A stretch of DNA of 64,000 bases, taken from NCBI GenBank assembly GCA_963580455.1, contig OY756957.1:28550501-28614500 (forward strand). The letters run 5' to 3'. The notes beneath the pieces were generated by a model. The model saw nothing but the letters and a program-made list of their open reading frames with translations, was not told where the DNA came from and made no database searches. Shown one piece after another: positions 1-11,133 of this stretch (the stretch's first letter is position 1; every line of letters begins with the position of its first letter). The translations under genes and the position numbers were made by a program. Source of the stretch: Euonymus europaeus. Lineage: Eukaryota > Streptophyta > Magnoliopsida > Celastrales > Celastraceae.

Positions 1-830
1 GAAAAAAAAACTTTGGAGAAACGAACACATTCTTCCATCCACCACCAGCCTAACTCACAAGAAGCACACTCAATTTCAAATTTATGTAAACCTCACAGAG
101 GTAACAATTCAACAGTCTAACACAAAACCACATGAAAAGAAAAAAAACAATTGTTGAGTATTAACTTCAAAATCACAAATTGAAAATAAATAATCAACAA
201 AACTATGCAACTGCCCAATCTTCTTTCATCTACAAAACCCATACAGTATTCACCCCAAAATAAATCATCCATCAAAACCAACAATTCAGAAATTAAAGCA
301 ATCGAAATAGGGGGAAAAACATCAACAAAAAACATAATAACTCACTAACCACGCCAGAAAATTTTGCGAGAAAACAACTCTCTAATGGACCAAAAACAAA
401 CGCCATCCAAACCTATGATAATTAAACCTAAAAAATTGAATAAAAAAATCACCTTATGATTACTCATGTTGCTCCGCTCGCAAACCCAAATAGTTAAATA
501 TCAATTTCTTATGATAGCTCCGAGAGAGACAATCAGCAGAGACAGCAGCAGGTGGAGAAGGTATAGGGCAAAATAAATCGAGATTTAGGGCTTGAGACCA
601 CCCTGCTGAAGGATACTGTAAGATTGAAGAAGACATGAAATAGAGAGATGCTGCAGAAGGGTCGCCGAAAGAGAGCATTGAACGACCGAACCCTCTCTTG
701 TTTCCAAATCTCTACCAGATCGGAGCATAGATAGAGAGCAACTCAGAAGACTAGTGCTGGGTATGTTAATTGTTCGGTTCAAGGACTAGGGTTTTGTTTT
801 GAAATCAGAGAGAGACAGAAAGAGTATATA
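1..830 (-). other. putative 5' end of a divergent minus-strand gene
   Basis: No complete gene is visible here. On the minus strand the segment from about 830 to 453 looks like a 5' leader. It ends in a good splice donor (exon end at 453, GT at 452-451), and an ATG at 467-465 would give the five codons MSNHK before that donor, with the rest of the gene beyond the left edge. A 72-codon upstream frame (678-460) overlaps this ATG. Positions 1-452 would then be the first intron; they are AT-rich without a convincing coding frame. The product cannot be identified. The alternative is that the stretch is only intergenic DNA with chance reading frames. Confidence 0.3.
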
Positions 831-951
831 TGTCGTTTTACAGGTTTAGGGTTGTCGTTTAGTCGCCGGCTTAAACCAGTCTAAAAAGTAAAAAGGACGA
901 TTTTTTAGTCCTCCAACCAAACAATCCATTCCACTCTCAAAGGCTTTGCCC
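780..951. promoter_or_regulatory. short shared promoter with telo-box motifs
   Basis: Fewer than 200 bases separate the putative minus-strand leader from the HCF153-like start codon. The stretch carries a telo-box at 845-853 (AACCCTAAA on the minus strand) and a related AGGGTTTT at about 788. Telo-boxes are common near the starts of plant housekeeping and translation genes. A bidirectional promoter is inferred from the spacing and would need transcript start data. Confidence 0.4.
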
Positions 952-1473
952 ATGGCGAGTCTCCTAATCTTCAACTCAACTTCTCTCGCTCTCTCTAACC
1001 CAACCACCATCACAACCACGCGTGCCAACTTCAAGCCTCTGCACCTGCGAACCTTGCCGGCGATTAGAATCTCCGGTAACCGTAGACAACCGAGAGGAAT
1101 GGCCGTAGTGACCCGTGCGGGACCACCCAGCACCAGCAGCTACATATTTGCGTTTATGCTGCCAATTTCTCTCCTCGCTATCACCGTGTTCGCTTCCTTA
1201 AGAATCGCTGATAAGCTCGACAGAGACTATCTTGAAGAGGTACAATCCGTTTTAATCCAACAATTGGGTTGCTTAAAATTTTAAACTTGTAGATACTAAA
1301 GTTCTCAAACTTTGATTGTTTGATGACCGCAGCTTGCAATTAATGAGGCAATTAAGGAAGCAGAGGAATGGGAGGGAGAAGAAGGTGATGTTGAGATTGA
1401 AGAAGAAGCAGAAGCACAGCAACCTGAGCTTCCACGGACTCGAAATCGACCCAAAAGGGAAGTAGAAGCCTAG
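952..1473 (+). CDS. HCF153: HCF153-like thylakoid protein for cytochrome b6f biogenesis
   Basis: Two exons, 952-1239 and 1333-1473, encode 142 residues. The ATG at 952 sits in a good context (CCCATGGCG). The first 60 or so residues are rich in Ser, Thr, Asn and Arg with few acidic residues, as in a plastid transit peptide. One hydrophobic segment follows (about residues 65-86, YIFAFMLPISLLAITVF), then the conserved-looking stretch ADKLDRDYLEELAINEAI, an acidic run and a basic tail RTRNRPKREVEA. Size, single membrane span and tail fit HCF153, a roughly 15-kDa thylakoid protein that in Arabidopsis is needed for cytochrome b6f accumulation after translation. The assignment rests on remembered family features. 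A generic plastid membrane protein is the alternative. The 93-base intron has GT-AG ends and joins the exons in frame. Confidence 0.65.
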
Positions 1474-2107
1474 GACTTATGATTTATTATAGAATTTTCT
1501 TGTGAGTTTCGATCGTACCAGTAGGGAAACATTATTGTTATATAAAAATAATAATTAAAAAAAGCTAAAATTGCATTGATTTCTATATATATTACTCCTT
1601 GAACAATTCTATGTAGACTTGTCCAATACACAATCACTCTCTGGATTACCAAGGAAAATTAACCAGCTCTTATTCCACAAATGCAAGATATAATCAAACA
1701 GCATTGTTTTATGATCTCCTGAATTAAATATCTCAGAAAAACCAGGCGAAATAGAAGAGCCATAAGTTACATTAACCATACAGAACTTGGTGTTCTCAGC
1801 AAAACAGGGAGACAAATTTATTGTATATCTTTATGAAGCAAAACAAAATATATAAACCCCCTTTCTCTTGTATGGTAAGTAGGGGCTTGACCCACATTTT
1901 ATCAGTTCATGTGTTTCTACACAATTACTTTTTTCCCATGAGAGGAGATGCAACAGGAACAAAAACGGCTCAGTCTGTCTGCAATCTGCATTAGTAGTAG
2001 TCACCAGGTTCCACGAAAAAGCAAAAAACAAAGAAGAGGCTTGACCAAACTCAGAAACTGAATTTAGCAAATCAACAATCTATTGCCTATTTTATATTAT
2101 CAGCTAC

Positions 2108-5053
2108 TCAAGCAAAATTGACCCTCTTCTTATCATTTTTGCCCCTCCAGTATCGACCTGATTGATAATCGTTACCATGAAAAGTTGAGCTTTTGTAAGT
2201 GGTGGCGTATTGATGGTTGCCTTCCCTCTTCTGGAAACAATCGTTCCGGCCTCCCCAGCTTTCACTAGTTTTTCTAAAATCGAAATGGTGCGGCTCCTTG
2301 CCACAGTTGTCCCATCGTTTACCGCTGTGTTTCCAAGCATTCTCACCATTATCGCACTTTCTCAACTCATGTTGCCTCCAGCCCCTAACATCCCCACAAT
2401 TGCCCCACGTTCTGTCCTTTACTAGTCCAACATCATTCCAGCTACAGTCCTGAAGATTGGCACCATTACCCCAATCCTTTGACTTATTACAAGCCCACGA
2501 GTTATTCTCTCCCCAAGTACTGAACTTCAAATCTTGACTGTAGTTGCACTCCCAAGGGTTATCAGCATTAGTCAAATTTCTAGAATCTCTGGCATTGTTA
2601 ACCCATTGGCTCAAGCCATGTTCCTCATCTTTCACTACACTAGACTGCAGAATGTTTAAATGTTCCCACGGATTGCTGACATCACCCGAATTCGCAGCAC
2701 ATCCATCTGATGGAAGTGATGGAACAGAAACAAAATTCCTTCTCTTTTTGTTCTCATGCCTTAAATTCCCATCATTTCCACACTCATCCGGATCAAAGTA
2801 GGCTTTGTCTAAATCCTTAATCAGTGCTGGGTCAATATCAGAATTCCAATTTACCTTATCAACATAAATATCAGGATCAGGTAGAGGCATGTCACAGTGG
2901 AGCCCATTAATCTCAGCCCAAAAGCGTTTTTTCGCATTTTGAAATGCCATTTCACCTCCAGAGTCATCCCAATTGAGTACATTACTGTGGCAAGACATGA
3001 ACTTCTTCGAATATACAACCTTCGGCCAAGGTATTGATCCAATTACATAACAGAATTTCTTTTCCCATAAGGGTATACCGTCGTGTGCAGAACCTGAAAA
3101 GGGAAAATTCATTATTCAAAACTCATTCAAGTTGAATAGTCTAGCATAAAAATGAGTAGATCACACAAAGAGGACCAAAAATGAAGAAAATCGTTAGTCC
3201 AAACAAGATAATATGCATATGGAAAATGATATATAACCCATGAGATTGTATCTCATGGGATCCCATACGTTATTTCATTGTATTATTACAATGGAATAAC
3301 AGATTCTATTACAATGAAATAACGTATTCCATTGTAACACTACACATTCCACTGTAATAGAATCTGTTATTCCATTGTAATACTACAGTGGAATAACTTA
3401 TGGGATCTCATGGGATATAAAACGACACTGTATACATATATGAAGAAAAAATTTAAAAAAAAAACTAAACAGAAGTGCAGGAAACACATACCATGGAGGG
3501 AAAAAGTTAAAAGAATTTCACTCAAATAACTCGCTAAACACCACAAATTAGCAGGTTCAATAAAGGATATCACTCTTGGAAATGGGAGCAAAGAGTTCTT
3601 TCTCGGGGACAGAGCAGTGCTAAATGAGGGTTAATGACGTTTCCCCTTGGGGTCTAAGACAAGAAAGCAGGGAGAGATAATTGGGACAAAAGCGAGCATG
3701 AGTGGTTGCTCTGCATGCAAAGCTGAGGAAAATATAATTACCACGAAATTTACAGCCCGAGAATATGAGTTATGCCTAAGAAACAAACAAACAAACAAAA
3801 AAATCCGAAAGGGAACATGTTTCCTCAAAAAATATGAACAAGCCTTCCTGCCATCCTATCAATTTACACTTCTATGTTAATACAGCATAAATGGAAGGAT
3901 GTAACCTGGTACCAGCATGGCAGCAAGCACTTGTATAATCAACAACTCATAATTTTCCGTAACATGTTCATGTGTTCCTATTTGAAAGTCACGACACAAC
4001 ACATCCATTATGGAGCTCCTATATCTGAGTGAGGTATGAGATTATGAGTAGAAGGCAATTACCATTAAAATGACATGGCAGGATGTCACCTAATGGAACC
4101 ATTGAAATGGAAAGGTGGAATGCTTTATGTAACAGATGAATTGGAATCAATTTTATGCAGATAGAAACTCAGTCTAAGTGTCTAACCATAATACATCATG
4201 GCCATAAAAGACTACAATATATTTTGCACTATGGTTGTCAGACCCATAAATTATTCCTCAAGTTCCATCTTTGTAAAGAAAGTAACTCCTTATGCTATTC
4301 ACATCAATGTTGATCTAGTCTGACAAAAACTCCAGGTTACCAAATTTAGCGAGCTCATTAAGCCCGCCTATTTCTGAGGATAAGGCTTTGCCAACTCATG
4401 AGGCAGCTAATCGCAATAATATCCTCCATTGGTAAAAATGGCAAATGTCACACTCTTGTATAAAATAATCAACTTCAATCTCACACTATAGTAAGCCAAA
4501 AACAACTATAATCAGCAAATTAGCAACCTTTCGCCAGAAATCATCATTATTTAATTCTTTCTCTTATTATCTATTGCATAGCTAAAGATTGAAAATTAAA
4601 ATCTTTCTCAAGAGGTTAAAATATCAGTTATTGAATCTTAATCTCCCAACGACTCCAGCATTTTCTCAGCAACCAAACAAAGAAAAAACATCCCAAAACA
4701 ACGGATCCACATTTGATGAGCACCACTAATTCAAGTGGTTAAGATCCTCATCGGCTTATACTAAGGGATGGATTCAAATACCCATTCCTCACAAGATATT
4801 AAAACCAAAATTCCTCGAGTAAAATCTAAAAATCCGGCTATCCCGCGATACCCAATTCACATAAAAGAGAAAATATCAGTTTTATGAACCGACACATATA
4901 TTTGTATTTCAAATGCATTCAAATCTATGTATGTATTCTATGTTTGATACCTGAATAAGATGGTTCACGATCGTCGAATGACGGAGGGGGCGGCCAAGGC
5001 TTCCTTTCTTGATTGTAAAATCTACGCCGAGGACGGTGTTTCCAATTACCCAT
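2108..5053 (-). CDS. uncharacterised plant protein with Trp-rich WG/GW tail
   Basis: Two exons on the minus strand, 5053-4951 and 3093-2108, encode 362 residues; the 1857-base intron joins them in frame. The start at 5053 is fixed by an in-frame stop directly upstream. The N-terminus is basic (MGNWKHRPRRRFYNQE), followed by a Pro run and a compact region around residues 36-105 that looks conserved (IPLWEKKFC, KKRFWAEING, MPLPDPDIYVDKVNW). The C-terminal half is very rich in Trp, Asn, Asp, Gly and Cys: about 13 Trp lie between residues 177 and 350, with WG pairs near 228, 242, 264 and 314 and a GW near 272. It ends with a Lys/Arg-rich tail. No catalytic domain or membrane segment is visible. 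I recognise it only as a plant protein of unknown function; the WG/GW spacing recalls Argonaute-hook proteins, which is inference. Confidence 0.75.
3229..3422. repeat. foldback (inverted-repeat) element in intron
   Basis: The two halves of this roughly 195-base segment are imperfect reverse complements. The motif ACAATGGAATAACAGATT in the left arm pairs with its complement in the right arm, and CCATGAGAT/ATCTCATGGG motifs lie at the outer ends. The fold is centred near 3330. It lies inside the long intron of the WG/GW protein gene. It resembles a small MITE or a young hairpin locus; no clear target duplication was found. Confidence 0.75.
4711..4795 (+). repeat. possible tRNA-derived SINE fragment
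   Basis: Within the same intron, TTCAAGTGGTTAAGATC followed about 50 bases later by GGATTCAAATACC resembles diverged pol III box A and box B spacing, as in tRNA-related SINEs. There is no cloverleaf and no clear tail, so this is a weak call. Confidence 0.3.
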
Positions 5054-8000
5054 TTATCAAATTCCACAAATAGAAAGGGAGAGAGGGATTCCGAGGACGA
5101 AAATCGAAGATGCGAAATCCCAGACGGCCTATTTGAACTTTTGAAGTAAAGACACTGAGTTGTCAAAGAAAGGAAATAAGATAGAGGCTTTAAATAAAAA
5201 ATCAACAGAGGAGGGTCTGGTGGCAGTGAAGCGACTAGGTTTTGTCTCTGGGTACGTTGTGCAATCTTCGCTTCGGAAGCTTCTGTCTGCCATAAAAAAT
5301 AAGAGTAGGAAAATTTTGTTATATTATAATTTTTATTTTGAAGTTTTTAGTAGGGTTGTCAAAAAATGGTTCTTGATTTAGACCTTATTATATAATATTT
5401 ATTTCAGATATGTGTATAGTACATCTATTTAAAATATGTTATATATCTTTGATCATTCTTTTCAGCGAACGAAATATCAAAATAAAATTTTAGATCAATC
5501 CGACAAAAACTCAATCATCAACGACTGTTGATTGTCACTTGAATCGTCGAAAAAGTTTCATGAATTGGAAAAGGAGTTTGATCCAACCAATCCAGCCTAC
5601 GACAACGATCATCAACACTACCAATCAACTCCCGCGACTAAGGGCGCATTAGATTTGGACATCGATCGGATCAAATGAGTGAAAATTATTATGGATTTAA
5701 ATTTATATATATATTATATCTCCTTTAGATCTATTAATATTATATATGTTTAAACAAAAAATTGTGTGTCAACCTTCATCGTGTTGACATTACCGAATGA
5801 AATTATCGTATTTAAGTATCCAAATAGGTACAACAAAACAAATATAACAAAAAAGATACAAGAAAACATATAATATATGATGTAAATTTGTGGGTATGGT
5901 GGACCATCGTCTTCCGACCACCAATCAAGACTATCGACCAACCAAAAAGAAGTGTCAGATCATCATGATCAACCCCCAGTCATCATTCGTCGTCATCAAC
6001 TGTTGATTTTACCGAATTTTGACTTTGAAATTGTGGCCAATAGTGAAGAAAAGTGTCTGATTCGACTACTGGAGACAATATCGTTGCAAGTAACCACCAC
6101 GAGAGTATAACTCATACTTATGCGGGTCATCCCCATCCATTGACTGGCCAAAATAATCGTCGAATTGGAATGATGAGAATATTTATGTCAACAAAATAAT
6201 TGCTTATATTTTTTTTCCTTTATGAAATATTTTTTAAGCTTGATGGATCTTAAGAGACAAAAATTATTGGAGTGTCCTAATTTAAACAGAACTTTTGATG
6301 GAGGGACTTTTCACTAATTTTACCTTTTATTTTTGTGAAATCAGAAATAATAAGAATAAGAAAAAAAAATCACAATATTAAAAGATAGAGAGCTAAAGTT
6401 ATCTCAAAGAAAATATGGACAAAAAAAAGAAGAGAAATAAAAGAAGTGATCTAAAATAAAATAAAATGATCTTAAAGAAAATAGAGGGAAAATAAGAGAA
6501 AAGAAAGTGATTAAAAAAATGAGAGAAGAAAAAAAGAGGGGAAAAATATCGATAAAAGAGGAGAAAAAAATGAGAGAAAAAAGTGATATCAAATTAAAAA
6601 GGGAGAAAAATGAGTAAGAATGTAGTTTAAATATTGAAATAAGGGTAAAAATTGTTTAGTCAATAAAAAATATATTTTAAACTAATCATACTCATTGGCA
6701 TATGTTTTAATTTCTCATGAATTTTCATGATTTAACAAAAAAAAAAGGTTGTTCTTATTGGAATATAGATTTGTTTTGAGGGGCTTATTGCTAAAAATTC
6801 CTTATTTTTCATAAACAGACCATTCCTATAATTCCATGTTTCACCTAAAAGGCTAAAAGCACAAGGGGAAAAATTATTTCTACAGTAATTCCACAAGAGA
6901 AAAGTGTTTTTCTAGCTCAAATTTGTTTTCTTGGGCCTGCCTTAATTTAATCTTTAGAACATTTACACAAACTGTAGGCTTTGTCCTTTAACTGTAGGTC
7001 TGGGCCTTTGGCCTACCAATTCAAAGTCCAAGTTGAATCAACTCACAATTCACACCTCAAACATAAAGAACCCAAAAAACAAGAGGAAAAAATCACATTA
7101 AGAAGCCATCAAAGGGGTAGGTTCATTTGTACCTTGACTGAAACAATGCTGGTTACACACACTACACAACCAATGCATTAGTAATGGCATTGGCTCTGCA
7201 TAATGTACTATCCTGACCCAAAACCTAAATATCCCAATTGAAGATTGTGACAATATGTCAGTCTCTCAAAAGAGAGAGAACCAGAAGTTTGATATTGAAT
7301 TATGAGTCCTTATTGGGCCCTTTTTGACAGCTGTATTTTTCCTCTTCCAACACAAGCATGCTTTGGTTTCTTGTGCTTATTTCCTCATCTTCAGCATGTT
7401 TGTTTCCTTCCCCACTTCCCTAAATCATGCAACTCTCTGTCATTATTGTATGGTTTGTATCATTTCTGTTTGGGTTTGCTCTGTTTATACTCACAGATAA
7501 TATATTATAATTTATTAATCTTACCAGTTTCGTTGATGAGGGTAGTCTAGTAATGGCACCCCCAACAAGTATTTGAGCATGTCTGTTACTGTTGAGGGGA
7601 AATGAGAGTTGGAAAAAGATGGGAGGGCCCATGAAGCCCAGAGGCCTTAGCATAATAATTCACAATGAGGAAGCTCTCACTCCTCCATGAATGCCAGAGA
7701 TATCTCCACAACTTTTCCTTTACAGTGAACACTGGTGTTTTTGCTTAGGTCCCACAAGTTTGAAAAGATGAGACTCGTCATGGAAAAGATTGGAACTTTG
7801 TATGATTGGATGGATCCACAAACATACCCAACTAGATTATTAACCACTTGGTTTGGATTTAACATACTTTTTGGGTGTTTGGGTTCTCAGTTTCCCAAGC
7901 AAAATAAAATCTTGATTTCCTTATTTTGCTACAATTCCTTAACCATTACCCTTCTTGGTACATGGTGCAATAAACTATGGTTGACGTGAATTCAAGGCAC

Positions 8001-8390
8001 TTCTTCCTCAATTTCCAAACCACCCCCCACCCCAACCCCCAAAAAAAAAAACTACAGTGATTCTGGTTTGATTCATTCAGTCTCATGATGCTTAAGATGA
8101 GTAAGAATTTTGTTTTGTTAAGATACAACATTTCAGGAAGTCTTTTATGGCAAGTGGTTTGTCTACGATCTATCAGCATCACCAATTTTCAGTGTGTTGA
8201 CTATTCCACAGCACTTCTCTCTTTCTCTCACTACTTCCATTGTTCCCTTTTGTGTCAGATGTTCTTTAGGAGCTGTGATCTGCTATATTGCCTTGTACAA
8301 TGGCTAGAAAACTGTCTTAGCAGCACACTTACACAGAAGTACTGTTAAGAGGCAGAACATTCTCAGATCCCATGATGTTATGATTCTTCA
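5054..8390. other. AT-rich intergenic region, no gene seen
   Basis: About 3.3 kb between the divergent WG/GW gene and the IQD gene. The first 100-200 bases upstream of 5053 should hold the leader and promoter of the minus-strand gene, and the last few hundred bases those of IQD. About 6350-6620 is purine-rich low-complexity sequence (GAAAA runs). Reading frames are short and lack family resemblance; no tRNA or repeat of clear type was seen. Confidence 0.6.
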
Positions 8391-10173
8391 ATGGCTAAGA
8401 AGAAGAGCTGGTTTAGTCTTGTGAAGAAATTCTTTCTCTTAGAGGCACAGCCAAAGCAAGAAAAGGTAAGCAATGTTTGATTTTAGGAAATTTGGGATTT
8501 TGTATATCAATTAATCAAACACAATTGCCTAACATTATTAATGGTAAAAAAACAGAAGGAAAAGAGAAGGAAATGGTTTTTAGGAAGGTTTGGGATCAAA
8601 AGGTTACCCTCCATTGAGGCAGCATTTCCATCACAAGAAAGGACATTGAGTGAGGCAGAGGAAGAACATAGCAAGCGTGCTCTAACAGTTGCCATTGCAA
8701 CTGCTGCTGCTGCTGAAGCAGCTGTTGCAGCTGCTCAGGCTGCGGCCGAGGTCGTTAGGCTCACCAGCACTCCTCTGTCCACCCATCAATGTGACAAAGA
8801 AACAGAAGAGCTTTCAGGTTTAAAAGTTCAATCTGATGATCCTCAATCCGTTCATAAATGTGACGAGGAGGCCAAAGACTCTGCTGCAATAAAAATTCAA
8901 ACTTTCTTCCGAGGTTACCTAGTAAGTTTTTCCAACCCATACTGAAGTCCTATTGTTTTGAAACAATTCTTAAGTTGAGAAGATCAAGATCAAGTGATCA
9001 ACATCATCAAGTTTCTTGAATTATTTGGTATTGAAAGTCATAACATTCTGTGGGAGTCATTGTTGAAGGCAAGGAAAGCGTTGCGAGCATTGAGAGGGAT
9101 AGTGAAGCTGCAAGCAATTATCAGAGGCCAAGCTGTACGACGACAAGCGATTACTACTCTTAGGTCTTTGCAGTCTGTTGTAAATATCCAGTCACAGGTC
9201 TGTGCTAAGAGAAAATTGGTGGAAAATACTTGGTATTATGATCTAAATAAACATTCACAAAATCTGAAAGACATGATCATTCAGGTATGAATGTATATAT
9301 GATCAATGTAATGAACTTTAACAAAAATATACAATTATCTTCTGTTTCTGACTTAAATTGAATCTCAGATGGACATAAACAGTGAGAAAAGATGGAATGA
9401 CAGCACTCTAACTAAAGCAGAAGCAGATGCCTTATCTATTAGCAAGAAAGAGGCATTGATCAAGCGAGAACGTATAAAAGAATACTCATTTAATCATCGC
9501 GTAAGCTTTTCGTCTGCCTTAAGATATATAGTTTCTTTTTCCATAGCATTTTCTGATGAAATGTTTCTCACAAGTATGGATAATCTTGCAGAATTCAGCA
9601 GAATCGGAACGAGACAAGGTGAATGGACGTTGGAGGTACTGGTTAGACAATTGGGTGGATACACAGCTCTCTAAGAGTAAGGAACTTGAGGATTTGGACT
9701 CAGTTTTGACTACAAATCCAAAGCCAAGAGTGGAATATAGAGGAAAGCAGCTTAAAAGTCTCAACAGACACTACAACATTGAAGGATTGGACTCTCCCTT
9801 GTCAGCTTTCAAAAGATCATTTCATAAGAAGAAATGTTCATTAGGTGGAGGAGAAGAAAATTCTGTTTCTGGCTCTCCTGTTGTTCCAACTTACATGGCT
9901 GCAACCCAATCTGCCAAAGCAAAGGCAAGATCGTTGAGCTCGCCAAAGCTGAGGCCGGGGAGTACTTTCTATGCTTATTCTGATAGCTACTCACCATCTA
10001 AAAATAGACTCTCTCTTACATCTTCTGTCGCAAGTGAAGCACCAAATAATACTGGAAGATTTTGCAAGCATGGTGTTTATCAGCAAAGATCTCCAAGCTT
10101 GAATGGCCTTACCGGTCAGGTAAAATCAAGCCGGACAATAAATGACCGATACTCATTGCCAAATTGGGATTGA
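8391..10173 (+). CDS. IQD11-like: IQ67-domain calmodulin-binding protein (IQD11-like)
   Basis: Five exons (8391-8465, 8556-8921, 9069-9284, 9369-9500, 9592-10173) encode 456 residues. The start MAKKKSWFSLVKKFF followed by KEKRRKWFLGRFGIKRLPS is typical of the IQD11/12 branch. The IQ67 domain begins near residue 134 with AAIKIQTFFRGYL, is split by an intron between YL and ARKALRAL, and continues through KLQAIIRGQAVRRQA and SVVNIQSQVC. Downstream come SKKEALIKRERIKEYSF, YWLDNWVDTQLSKSKELEDLD, a Ser-rich region with PTYMAATQSAKAKARSLSSP, and the end RYSLPNWD. IQD proteins bind calmodulin and act as scaffolds at microtubules, plasma membrane or nucleus. An Ala-rich coiled stretch lies at about residues 68-90. 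The frame is intact. The family is certain; the exact paralogue is less so. Confidence 0.9.
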
Positions 10174-11133
10174 CAAACCATGTTCGAATAAAATTCTAAT
10201 CTTCTGTTCAAGAATAGTTTCTGGTTACTGATTAGTATGTTGGTTTGTTTGATTTAAGCTTTATAGTTGTAAGTACAGTTAGTATCTGTGTACTTATGAT
10301 TGATATATGAATTTCTATATCCATGTGAATCTTCTGTGCAAACATTCAAGATGTTGAAAAATCAACAACAAACTCAATATATGAGCTCATAGCCGTTGTG
10401 TACAATTCAAGTTTATTCAAATGAATACAATCTCTCCTCTCTGATCTCTCCTCTTCTTCTTCCCTAATCTATTTCTCTACAATCTGAACTCACCTCAAGA
10501 ATGTAACAGATAGCATTTGTACCAACTGATAAAAAACTACATAACCTCTTGGATGGAAAACAACACAGAAAAACAGATAAACAAAAGCCCAAAATATGTC
10601 TACACTCCTGAATATGCCTTTTTGGTTCAAATTCATCACCACCACCTTCTCTTCTTTCTTTCAGATTCTCTCGGAGTAAACCCATTTCCCAAACAGTATG
10701 AACGAGTCTTTCTCTATCAAAAACCATTAAAAGAGGCACTGTTTTTTCTGCCAAGAGGCATTAAAGATATCGACTCGGTTTGTTTTCGATTAGGATTGAA
10801 GGAGCACGTGAAGTAGTGCAAACTAAAAACTTCTTGCTAGGGGTGTAATTGAACAGAACAAAACGAATGGGGTTTATTTGTAATTTCCTCAAATTTTAGC
10901 CCGAACCCGAACCCGATTTAACAAAATTCGACAAGGAGTGGAGTCGGAGGCGCAGCGCAGTAGTCTCCTTCTGACAAACCAAGCCCCCTCTCTCTGTCTA
11001 TCACATACAACAGCTAACCCTAAATCATCCCCCTCTGTTTCTTTCTCCTTTAAAGTGAACTGCTACGAATTCTATTAATTCTCTGACATTTGTAAGTTAC
11101 AAAAGGTTGCTCATTTTCTGATTGAAGGTGCAG
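10174..11133. other. intergenic region with histidinol dehydrogenase promoter
   Basis: This holds the IQD 3' region and then the promoter and leader of the histidinol dehydrogenase gene. A G-box core CACGTG lies at 10805-10810 and a telo-box AACCCTAAA at 11016-11024, about 110 bases upstream of the start codon. A CT-rich leader (CCCCCTCTCTCTG) precedes the telo-box. No coding frame is convincing. Confidence 0.5.

Noticed and set aside
4711..4795. possible tRNA gene
   Set aside because: Box A/B-like words are present, but acceptor and anticodon stems cannot be paired; kept only as a weak SINE fragment.
6404..6592. 62-codon Phe/Ser/Leu-rich minus-strand frame
   Set aside because: Product of a purine-rich low-complexity tract, not a gene.
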